A stretch of DNA of 6,336 bases from CAYOBW01 sp964402115 (GCA_964402115.1 CAYOBW010000374.1:1-6336), one strand, 5' to 3'. Positions 1 to 5,703 are shown, counted from the stretch's first letter. The notes: generated from the sequence alone by a model not told the origin. Numbers and translations are program-made.

Positions 1-143
1 CCAGCTTGAGTGCAATATCCTTCTTTATAAACAGGTGGGATTCCTTGAGGAGCGTTAGACGCGGAGCGTGTTGGGCCGATAGCCGTCCTGAACCAAACGG
101 CCCCGCACGCCCTGCCAGAAGGCTGGCCACTCGATCCCGCGGA

Positions 144-183
144 GGCGCAGCGGCGCGTCGGCCTGGCCGACACCCGTTGCGCC
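144..183 (-). terminator. Imperfect GC-rich hairpin just downstream of the integrase gene; possible terminator
   Basis: A long imperfect stem starts 24 nt past the integrase stop codon. The inner arms are GTCGGCC (157-163) and GGCCGAC (165-171). Outer paired blocks are CGG (151-153) with CCG (174-176) and GGCGCA (144-149) with TGCGCC (178-183). They are separated by one mismatch and a small internal loop. Read in the integrase direction there is no T-run after the stem, so it is not a classical intrinsic terminator. Its position suggests transcript termination or 3'-end stabilisation, which is inference. Confidence 0.35.
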
Positions 184-206
184 CGCGACACCGACCGCGC
201 TCATGT

Positions 207-1361
207 TCATGGCGCGGCCCTTCCAACGCTTGCCGCAGCAGCGGTGCTGGCGGCTTCGCCCACGCTGTCAGCCAGCGGTGCGAGTTTGCGCATCAGCGTC
301 TCCATCTGCCGCAGCATGAGGCCCACGTCCGTGCCGGCTTCCGGCGTGTCAGCCGGACTCGCCACGCCAAGCGGTCCGGTCGGCAGCACATGGGTGTAGA
401 TCATGGTGGTGCGCAGATCGGTGTGCCCAAGGAGCACCTGCACGGAGCGGACGTCGTAGCCGCGTTGCAGCAAGTGCGTGGCAAAGGCATGTCTAAACGC
501 ATGGGCATGAACGGGTTTGAGCACGCTGGCCGTGCGTGCTGCTTCGCGAACCGCCCGCTGGATGCACGCCTCGCCCGCGTGGTGGCGCTGTCGCCGTCCG
601 CTGCGTGGGTCAACCGACAGCTCCCGTGCCGGGAAGAGGTACTGCCAGCCGGGATCGCGTTCGGCCGCCGGGTACTTGCGCGCCAGCGCATGTGGCAGGT
701 AGACGGTGCCGAACCCGGCCTGCAAGTCAGTCCGGTGCAGGTCCAAGACCCTGTCGATCTGGTGGCGGAGCGCTTCCTCGACGCACGTGGGCAGGATGGT
801 GAACCGGTCTTTGGCTCCCTTGCCGTCGCGCACGCACAGGCGATGATAGTCGAAATCCACGTCCTTCAGGCGCAGGCGCACCAGCTCCATGATGCGTAAG
901 CCGCCTCCGTACAGCACGAGGGCCATGAGGCGGTACGTGCCGGTGAGGCGTTCGAGAATCCGCTGCACCTCCTGCGGGCTGAGGATGACGGGCAGCCGTT
1001 GCGGTCGCTTGGCGCGAATGACTTCGCCAAGGTCACCTGGATCCCGCTGCAGGACCTTCCGGTACAGGAACATCAACGCACAGAGGGCTTGATTCTGGGT
1101 GCTGGCCGACACATCCAGGTCGCGCGCCAGGTGGGTCAGGAAGGCGTTGATCTCCGGTGCGCCCATGTCGAGCGGGTGGCGGAGGTTGTGATAGCGCACG
1201 TAGCGGCAGACCCAGTGCGCGTACGTCTTCTCGGTCCGCAGTCCGTAATGGCGCACGCGCACCGCGTCGCGGAGTCGGTCGAGCAGGCGGGGACCTTGCG
1301 CGTGCGACGCCGGCATGACGGCGTTGTCGCGCTGCGGCTGTTGCTGGAGTGTGGCACTCAT
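207..1361 (-). CDS. intI: Integron integrase (IntI-type tyrosine recombinase)
   Basis: This 384-residue site-specific recombinase of the tyrosine recombinase superfamily would insert and excise gene cassettes at attI/attC sites. The N-terminal SAM-like, core-binding domain spans about residues 25-110 (LLDRLRDAVR...HYGLRTEKTYAHW), and the catalytic domain about 125-326. The catalytic set is visible: R156 in GGGLRIMEL, K181 (or K184) in DGKGAKDR, H287 and R290 in HAFRH, H313 in LLGHTD, and nucleophile Y322 in TTMIYTHVL. The IntI-specific insertion separates it from XerC/XerD: about residues 216-261, with ALARKYP, the aromatic GWQYLFPA and DPRSGRRQRHH. All of this resembles class 1 IntI1 as I remember it. 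IntI1 is about 337 residues; here some 45 extra residues follow the usual C-terminus (GLMLRQMETLMRKL, then Ala-rich). The start is ATG at 1361 with GGAGG seven to eight nt upstream. A second Met at residue 16 lacks such support. The frame is intact, so the enzyme is probably functional. It is transcribed away from the genes to its right, and its promoter region carries a LexA-type box. No cassette array is visible in the window. Assignment to IntI is strong; the integron class is unknown. Confidence 0.93.
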   Translation of the reverse strand: MSATLQQQPQRDNAVMPASHAQGPRLLDRLRDAVRVRHYGLRTEKTYAHWVCRYVRYHNLRHPLDMGAPEINAFLTHLARDLDVSASTQNQALCALMFLYRKVLQRDPGDLGEVIRAKRPQRLPVILSPQEVQRILERLTGTYRLMALVLYGGGLRIMELVRLRLKDVDFDYHRLCVRDGKGAKDRFTILPTCVEEALRHQIDRVLDLHRTDLQAGFGTVYLPHALARKYPAAERDPGWQYLFPARELSVDPRSGRRQRHHAGEACIQRAVREAARTASVLKPVHAHAFRHAFATHLLQRGYDVRSVQVLLGHTDLRTTMIYTHVLPTGPLGVASPADTPEAGTDVGLMLRQMETLMRKLAPLADSVGEAASTAAAASVGRAAP

Positions 1362-1387
1362 GGGCTTCCCTCCATTGTTCTGCGCGT

Positions 1388-1416
1388 AGGGTGCAAAACG
1401 AGTTGTTGTGTGTCAA
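1388..1416 (-). promoter_or_regulatory. Probable sigma70 promoter of the integrase gene
   Basis: On the minus strand a perfect -35 hexamer TTGACA lies at 1416-1411. At 17-bp spacing the -10 position (1393-1388) reads CACCCT, which keeps only the most conserved A2 and T6. The strong -35 and weak -10 are consistent with a regulated promoter. The start site would fall about 20 nt before the integrase start codon at 1361. The hexamer overlaps a small inverted repeat (TTGTTG 1403-1408, CAACAA 1414-1419). Confidence 0.45.
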
Positions 1417-1426
1417 CAAGACAAGA

Positions 1427-1438
1427 GAACGATAGTTC
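1427..1438. promoter_or_regulatory. LexA (SOS) operator-like palindrome GAAC-N4-GTTC
   Basis: GAACGATAGTTC is a perfect match to the GAAC-N4-GTTC core of the LexA/DinR box known from Firmicutes and Actinobacteria. It lies 10 bp upstream of the integrase -35 hexamer and 65 bp from the start codon. Integron integrase genes of Proteobacteria are known to be LexA-repressed through a different sequence (CTGT-N8-ACAG). An SOS box here would be the same logic with another LexA specificity. The motif is seen directly; binding by LexA is inferred. Confidence 0.55.
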
Positions 1439-1657
1439 CCTTAGCGGTTTTTGCCGCATTGCGCGAATGATGGACGTATGCAGGTCAGTGATTTGGCAGG
1501 AGGATCGCGGCAAAGCGGGACCGGCAGCGGACACGCCAACGATCGTCACGCCGCTCCCCGCGCCCGGCGGCCCGGTAACGGATGACGCCGCCGGGGCGGT
1601 GCGCCAGGCGCGGGAATTGGTGCCGCAGGATCGGACGGTTCGGGGTGGAGGTGGAGG

Positions 1658-1681
1658 ACCGCAGGCAGGAATGCCTGCGGT
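1658..1681. repeat. REP-like perfect hairpin in the intergenic region
   Basis: ACCGCAGGCA (1658-1667) is followed by a GGAA loop and its exact reverse complement TGCCTGCGGT (1672-1681), giving a 10-bp perfect stem with a tetraloop. GGAC stands at the foot of the left arm (1656-1659), similar to the conserved tetranucleotide next to many REP palindromes mobilised by RAYT transposases. There is no T-run on either side, so it is not an obvious terminator. Only one copy is in the window, so membership in a repeat family is inferred from its form. Confidence 0.5.
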
Positions 1682-1734
1682 ACTTGGCGGCACGCTGTCG
1701 AAAGGGCTCGCGGGTAGCGCCGGATCGTTTTCCG

Positions 1735-1763
1735 TTGATTCGTCCAAGACGATGCTCTAAACA
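1735..1763 (+). promoter_or_regulatory. Weak sigma70-like promoter candidate for thiL-tsaE
   Basis: TTGATT (1735-1740) and TAAACA (1758-1763) are separated by 17 bp and lie about 90 bp upstream of the thiL start codon. The match is four of six for -35 and three of six for -10. It is the best pair I noticed in the gap, but such pairs arise easily by chance. Confidence 0.25.
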
Positions 1764-1853
1764 CGCATCGCCCGGACGTTCACGGCCAAGGCGGAGAGCC
1801 CGCTGGACCGGATGGGCTGAGGGACGGTGCGGTGCGATGCGAGGAGTGAACCG

Positions 1854-2828
1854 ATGATGGCCGCAAACGACGATGCCAAGCGAGCAACGGAGCGCCTGGG
1901 CGACGCAGGCGAGCTGGAGGCGATCGCGCGATTGTGCCGTCACCTGCCGACGCGGCCGGACGTGGTCGTGGGGCCGGGGGACGATTGCGCGGTCGTGCGC
2001 AGCGCGACCGACGCGGCCTGGGACTGGCTGCTGAAGTCGGACCCCGTCGTGGAGGGCGTGCACTTCCTGCCCGACACGCCGCCGGAGGCGATCGGCCACA
2101 AGGCCGTGGGGCGGGTGCTGAGCGATCTCGCGGCCATGGGCGGGGAGCCGTGCTGGGGGCTGATCGACGTCACCGCGCCGCCCGCCACCCCGGTGGCCCG
2201 CCTGGAGGGCATCTACGCCGGCGCCGCGCGGCTGGCGGCCCGTCACGGCCTGGCCATCGTGGGGGGAGACCTCGCACGCGCCGAAGCGCTGCACCTGCAC
2301 GTCTTCGCCGTCGGCCGGGCGCCGCGCGGCCAGGCCGTGCTGCGCAGGGGCGCCGCGCCGGGCGATCTCCTGTTTGTCACCGGCGCCCTCGGCGGCAGCC
2401 TGCTGGGCCGCCACCTCGCCTTCGAGCCGCGGCTCGCGGCCGGCCAACGCCTGCGCGGCTGGGCCACCGCCATGCTCGACCTCAGCGACGGCCTGGCGAC
2501 GGACCTGCGGCGCCTCTGCGACGCCAGCGGCGTCGGCGCGGAGCTGGACGCGGCGGCCATCCCGCTCGCGCCGGCCGCGCTGGACCACCCCGACGGCCGC
2601 CCCGCGCTGGAGCACGCCCTGTCCGACGGCGAGGACTTCGAACTGCTTTTCGCCTTGCGCCCCGACCGCGCAGGCGCTTTCATGGCGCAGTGGACCGCGG
2701 GCGGCGAGCTGCCGGCCTGCACGTGCATCGGCCGGGCGACGGCGGCCGCCGGGGCGGTGCACATCCGCGGGCAGGACGGCCGCCTGGCGCCCCTTTCCGG
2801 ACACGGCTATGAACATTTTCAACATTGA
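1854..2828 (+). CDS. thiL: Thiamine-monophosphate kinase
   Basis: ThiL phosphorylates thiamine monophosphate with ATP to give thiamine diphosphate, the cofactor form, in the cytoplasm. The 324-residue protein is of normal family length. It shows the PurM-like AIR-synthase fold motifs in order: GDDCAVV (42-48), DPVVEGVHF (63-71), SDLAAMGGEP (90-99, Mg/ATP-binding loop), GGD (137-139), MLDLSDGLATDL (207-218) and SDGEDFELLF (257-266). The start is ATG 1854 because AGGAG (1842-1846) lies seven nt upstream. The frame extends back to a GTG at 1827 without such a site, and ATG 1857 is an alternative. The N-terminal GELEAIARL is where ThiL proteins normally begin, preceded here by about 18 extra polar residues. 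The 3' end overlaps tsaE by 20 bp, so the two genes are probably co-transcribed and translationally coupled. Nothing appears broken. Confidence 0.95.
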   Translation: MMAANDDAKRATERLGDAGELEAIARLCRHLPTRPDVVVGPGDDCAVVRSATDAAWDWLLKSDPVVEGVHFLPDTPPEAIGHKAVGRVLSDLAAMGGEPCWGLIDVTAPPATPVARLEGIYAGAARLAARHGLAIVGGDLARAEALHLHVFAVGRAPRGQAVLRRGAAPGDLLFVTGALGGSLLGRHLAFEPRLAAGQRLRGWATAMLDLSDGLATDLRRLCDASGVGAELDAAAIPLAPAALDHPDGRPALEHALSDGEDFELLFALRPDRAGAFMAQWTAGGELPACTCIGRATAAAGAVHIRGQDGRLAPLSGHGYEHFQH

Positions 2829-3261
2829 GCACGTCACGCACGGGGAGGCCGCGACCTGGGAGCTGGCCCGCCGGCTCCTGAAGGAGCTGCCGCCCTCGTT
2901 CACGCTGGCGCTGCACGGCGACCTGGGCAGCGGCAAGACCTGCTTCGTGCAGGGGCTGGCGCAGGGGCTCGGCATCCGGCAGCCCGTCACCAGCCCGACG
3001 TTCACGGTGATCAACGAGTACCGCGGCCCGCGGGCGCTGTATCACATCGACCTCTACCGCCTGGGCGGCCCGGACGAGGCGCTGGCGATCGGCCTGGAGG
3101 ACTACCTCGACGCGGACGGGGTCAAGGCCATCGAATGGGCCGAGCGTGCCGGCCCGCTGCTGCGGCCCGACACGGTGCACATCTACTTCAAGACCCTCTC
3201 CGGCCCGGACAACCGGGCGATCCAGATTGTGGCGAGGAGGGAAGTGGAAAGTGAACAGTGA
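2809..3261 (+). CDS. tsaE: tRNA threonylcarbamoyladenosine biosynthesis ATPase TsaE
   Basis: TsaE is the small P-loop ATPase that works with TsaB and TsaD to make N6-threonylcarbamoyladenosine at position 37 of ANN-decoding tRNAs. The 150-residue protein is close to the usual family length. It shows the Walker A motif GDLGSGKT (37-44), the switch segment PVTSPTFTVINEY (59-71), the Walker-B-like HIDLYRL (79-85), the GLEDYL element (95-100) and IEWAER (108-113). The start ATG 2809 lies inside the end of thiL in another frame. The ribosome site is poor, which fits coupling to thiL translation. The last codons (EVESEQ and the TGA at 3259-3261) lie in the first units of a 7-bp tandem repeat, so the C-terminal tail and stop appear to be supplied by the repeat. 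The tail lies beyond the recognisable domain, so function should be unaffected. tsaB and tsaD are not in the window. Confidence 0.94.
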   Translation: MNIFNIEHVTHGEAATWELARRLLKELPPSFTLALHGDLGSGKTCFVQGLAQGLGIRQPVTSPTFTVINEYRGPRALYHIDLYRLGGPDEALAIGLEDYLDADGVKAIEWAERAGPLLRPDTVHIYFKTLSGPDNRAIQIVARREVESEQ

Positions 3262-3319
3262 ACGGTGGACAGTGAACGGTGGACAGTGAACGGTGGACAG
3301 TGAACGGTGGACAGTGGAC
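3243..3319. repeat. Heptamer tandem array A (consensus RGTGRAC)
   Basis: Eleven consecutive 7-bp units run from 3243 to 3319. The order is AGTGGAA, AGTGAAC, then AGTGAAC and GGTGGAC alternating four times, then AGTGGAC. The alternation makes four exact 14-bp copies (3257-3312), suggesting recent duplication of a dimer. The array begins inside the 3' end of tsaE and provides its stop codon. Its reverse complement is the same family as the array at 3525-3671, so the two lie in opposite orientations about 205 bp apart. Confidence 0.93.
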
Positions 3320-3410
3320 AGGGCTCAGCGTTCGGGGGGGGGTGAAGCACGAGACGTCCCCGCTTGTTTGAGACTTCAGTCGTAAGTCATTGGTTATGAA
3401 CACCAAATAT

Positions 3411-3474
3411 CCAGCACGGAATGTCCAATGAACAAGGGGGGAGGTGAACTTCGCCCTTGGACACTCCGTGTTGG
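3411..3474. repeat. Imperfect inverted repeat with 18-bp arms
   Basis: The left arm CCAGCACGGAATGTCCAA (3411-3428) and the reverse complement of the right arm (3457-3474) agree at 16 of 18 positions. The loop is 28 nt and contains a GGGGGGAGG tract. One mismatch is a possible G-T pair. A stable transcript hairpin is likely. With no T-run it is not a classical terminator, although it lies 150 bp past tsaE. It could be a small non-autonomous palindromic repeat. Confidence 0.6.
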
Positions 3475-3489
3475 GCGTTGGGCCTCACG

Positions 3490-3517
3490 CTGAAACCTGA
3501 ACACTGAACACTGAAAC
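3490..3517. repeat. Four-unit heptamer array (CTGAAAC/CTGAACA)
   Basis: The four 7-bp units are CTGAAAC, CTGAACA, CTGAACA and CTGAAAC. Shifted in phase, the inner unit reads ACTGAAC, one base from AGTGAAC of array A and in the same orientation. It ends 7 bp before the opposite-oriented array B, so three related arrays share this gap. Confidence 0.75.
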
Positions 3518-3524
3518 CTTGTCT

Positions 3525-3671
3525 CACTGCCCGCTGTTCACTGTCCACTGCTCACTGTTCACTGCTCACTGTTCACTGTTCACTGTTCACTGTCCACTGC
3601 TCACTGTTCACTGTCCACTGCTCACTGTCCACTGCTCACTGTTCACTGTCCACTGCTCACTGTTCACTGTC
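3525..3671. repeat. Heptamer tandem array B (consensus CACTGYY)
   Basis: There are twenty-one consecutive 7-bp units. Nineteen are CACTGTT, CACTGTC or CACTGCT; the first is CACTGCC and the second CGCTGTT. The variation is almost confined to the last two bases, and the order of unit types is irregular. Longer blocks such as TC-CT-TT recur, pointing to multi-unit duplication. The array is the inverse complement family of array A, so the single strand could fold into a long stem with array A across an approximately 205-nt loop. Array B ends 110 bp before speA. Confidence 0.95.
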
Positions 3672-3685
3672 GCGGCGGAATCCCA

Positions 3686-3714
3686 TTTACAAGCGGCCCC
3701 CCGCAGACTACAAG
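3686..3714 (+). promoter_or_regulatory. Probable sigma70 promoter for speA
   Basis: TTTACA (3686-3691) and TACAAG (3709-3714) are separated by 17 bp, matching consensus at five of six and four of six positions. The pair lies immediately after heptamer array B and would give a leader of about 60 nt before the speA ATG. No operator or riboswitch was recognised in the leader. Confidence 0.45.
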
Positions 3715-3780
3715 GCGGCTGACGATTCGGGTGACGGGGCAGGCGACGGCAGACAAGGCAGGAGCGTGGCAGGGCCAGAC

Positions 3781-5703
3781 ATGCGGAACAACGGTTCTCC
3801 TCTTGAACGGTGGACGGTCGAGAAGTCGGCCGAGTTGTACGGGATCCGGAACTGGGGCGCCGGGTGCTTCACGGTTTCGCCGCAGGGCGAAGTCGTGGTC
3901 ACCCCCCGGCCGGACCAGCCGAAAGCCGCCTTCTCGCTGATGGACGTCGTCGCCGGCCTGAAGGCCCGCGGCATGGCCATGCCGGTCCTGCTGCGCCTGA
4001 CCGACCTCCTGGACTCGCGCATCCGGCTCGTCAACGAGACGTTCCTGCAGACCATGCGGGACCTGGGCTACGGCGGCACCTACCGCGGCGTCTACCCGAT
4101 CAAGGTCAACCAGCAGGAGCAGGTGGTCGAGGAAATCGTGCGCTATGGGCGGCCCTACCACCACGGCCTCGAAGCCGGCAGCAAGGCGGAGCTCATCGCG
4201 GCGCTGTCGTTCATGCGCGACCCGGACGCCTACGTGATCTGCAACGGGTACAAGGACGAGGAGTTCATCGACCTCGGCCTTTACGCGCTGAAGATGGGCA
4301 TCCGCTGCGTGCTGGTCCTGGAGATGCCGAGCGAGCTGCCGCTGATCCTGCAGCGGGCCGAGGCGCTGGGCGTCGAGCCCCTGCTCGGCATCCGCATCAA
4401 GCTGGCCTCGCAGGTGGGCGGCCACTGGACGGAGTCCGGCGGCGACCGCAGCGTGTTCGGCATGACGACCGCGGAGCTCGTGGACGCCGTGGACCTGCTC
4501 AAGGCGCGGGGCAAGCTCGCCAGTCTGAAGCTGCTGCACTACCACCTGGGTTCGCAGATCCCCAACATCCGCGACATCCGCTCCGGCGTGACCGAGGCGT
4601 GCCGCATCTACCAAGGTCTGGTGAAGGAGGGGGCGCCGATGGGGGCGCTGGACCTCGGCGGCGGGCTGGCGGTGGACTACGACGGGTCGCACACGAACTT
4701 CAACAGCAGCAGCAACTACGACGTGCACGAGTACTGCAGCGACATCATCGAGGTGGTGATGAGCGTCCTCGGCGAGGACGGCATCCCCCACCCCACGCTG
4801 ATCACCGAGTCGGGCCGGGCGATCGTGGCCTACCACTCCATCCTGCTGTTCAACGTGCTCGACACCAGCCGCATGGACCCCGGGGCGCTGCCCGAGGCCC
4901 TGCCGGCGGACACGCACGAGTACACCCGCAACCTCTGGGAGGTGCGGCAGTCGCTCTCGGCCAAGAACGCCCAGGAGTGCTACCACGACGCCCTCTACTA
5001 CCGCGACGAGGTGCGGCAGCTCTTCACGCACGGCAACGCCTCGCTGCGCGAGCGGGCCCTGGCGGAGAAGATCTTCTGGAACGTCGCCCTGCAGGTGTCG
5101 CGCCTGATCGAGGACCAGAAGTACGTGCCCGACGACTTCAAGGACCTCGAGAACGTGCTCTCCGACGTCTACTACGGGAACTTCAGCATCTTCCAGTCCC
5201 TGCCGGACATCTGGGCCATCGACCAGCTGTTCCCGATCATGCCGATCCACCGGCTGGCCGAGGCGCCCACGCGCAACGCCATCCTGTCGGACATCACCTG
5301 CGACTGCGACGGCAAGATCGACAAGTTCATCGACCTCCACGACATCAAGAAGACGCTGCCCCTGCACGAGCTGCGGGAGGGGGGCGACTACTACCTCGGG
5401 GTTTTCCTCGTGGGCGCCTACCAGGAGACGCTGGGCGACCTCCACAACCTGCTGGGCGACACCAACGTCATGAGTCTGAAGGTCAGCGGCGACGGCGTCG
5501 TGGAGTACGAGCGCCAGCTGGACGGCGATTCCGTCGCCGACGTGCTGTCGTACGTCGAGTACGACACGAAGGCCATGGTCGTCCGCATGCGCGAGATGGC
5601 CGAGAAGGCCCTCAAGGAGGGCCGCCTCACCGTGGAGGAGCGGCGGGCCATCATGGACGCCTACGAGGCGGGGCTGCAGGGCTACACCTACTTCGAGCAG
5701 TAA
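3781..5703 (+). CDS. speA: Biosynthetic arginine decarboxylase (PLP-dependent)
   Basis: SpeA converts L-arginine to agmatine and CO2, the entry to putrescine and higher polyamines. The 640-residue protein aligns along its whole length with the E. coli SpeA type (about 658 residues, fold III alanine-racemase-like). PLP lysine K108 sits in YPIKVNQ. Other conserved blocks are GLEAGSK (129-135), CNGYKDEEFI, LHYHLGSQ (252-259, with H255 near the cofactor), DLGGGLAVDY (291-300, phosphate-binding glycines), TESGRA (342-347), SDITCDCDGKID (503-514, with the conserved Cys C507), VFLVGAYQE (541-549) and the terminal EAGLQGYTYFEQ. The start is ATG 3781, with AGGG six nt upstream. A GTG at 3766 in frame would add five residues, but its AGGAG is only two nt away. 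The next gene follows after 14 nt, and its ribosome site overlaps this stop codon (TAAGGAG), so the two form an operon. A promoter candidate lies just upstream. Confidence 0.96.
   Translation: MRNNGSPLERWTVEKSAELYGIRNWGAGCFTVSPQGEVVVTPRPDQPKAAFSLMDVVAGLKARGMAMPVLLRLTDLLDSRIRLVNETFLQTMRDLGYGGTYRGVYPIKVNQQEQVVEEIVRYGRPYHHGLEAGSKAELIAALSFMRDPDAYVICNGYKDEEFIDLGLYALKMGIRCVLVLEMPSELPLILQRAEALGVEPLLGIRIKLASQVGGHWTESGGDRSVFGMTTAELVDAVDLLKARGKLASLKLLHYHLGSQIPNIRDIRSGVTEACRIYQGLVKEGAPMGALDLGGGLAVDYDGSHTNFNSSSNYDVHEYCSDIIEVVMSVLGEDGIPHPTLITESGRAIVAYHSILLFNVLDTSRMDPGALPEALPADTHEYTRNLWEVRQSLSAKNAQECYHDALYYRDEVRQLFTHGNASLRERALAEKIFWNVALQVSRLIEDQKYVPDDFKDLENVLSDVYYGNFSIFQSLPDIWAIDQLFPIMPIHRLAEAPTRNAILSDITCDCDGKIDKFIDLHDIKKTLPLHELREGGDYYLGVFLVGAYQETLGDLHNLLGDTNVMSLKVSGDGVVEYERQLDGDSVADVLSYVEYDTKAMVVRMREMAEKALKEGRLTVEERRAIMDAYEAGLQGYTYFEQ

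Larger units (their letters stand above)
1362..1853. other. Intergenic region between integrase and thiL, no gene seen
   Basis: This 492-bp gap contains the integrase control region (about 1362-1440), a REP-like hairpin (1658-1681) and a weak rightward promoter candidate. Open frames exist on both strands, but their predicted peptides are Arg/Pro/Ala-rich with no recognisable domain, as expected of chance frames in GC-rich DNA. An integron attI site would be expected next to the integrase start. I found no GTTRRRY or RYYYAAC core heptamer anywhere in the gap. Confidence 0.6.
3262..3780. other. Repeat-rich intergenic region between tsaE and speA, no gene seen
   Basis: This 519-bp gap holds the rest of heptamer array A, a run of nine G (3334-3342), an 18-bp-arm inverted repeat (3411-3474), a four-unit heptamer array (3490-3517), a 21-unit array (3525-3671) and a promoter candidate before speA. 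Short open frames over the arrays encode only heptapeptide repeats such as LFTVHCS, an automatic result of a 7-nt period, and are not genes. No RNA gene was recognised. Confidence 0.7.

Noticed and set aside
1..60. A complete attC site ending at GTTAGAC
   Set aside because: No RYYYAAC half-site or complementary L box occurs in positions 1-50. Only a possible half-site can be claimed.
6..899. A plus-strand frame antisense to the integrase
   Set aside because: It is opposite to a well-supported gene and has no recognisable domain or ribosome site.
1500..1760. Decayed gene upstream of thiL
   Set aside because: Translations in the open frames on both strands showed no recognisable family remnants, only GC-rich low-complexity peptide.
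1485..3014. A long minus-strand open frame (509 codons) covering the intergenic gap and thiL
   Set aside because: It is antisense to thiL, Arg/Ala-rich and without domains. It is a by-product of GC-rich coding DNA.
3334..3342. Run of nine G as a phase-variable switch
   Set aside because: It lies in non-coding DNA and not between clear promoter elements. Homopolymer length may also be a sequencing error.
3243..3671. CRISPR-like array
   Set aside because: Units are only 7 bp and directly adjacent, with no unique spacers and no cas genes.
3519..3722. A 67-residue frame with heptapeptide repeats (LFTVHCS) over array B
   Set aside because: A 7-nt repeat gives a 7-residue repeat in any open frame. 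There is no ribosome site or plausible product.
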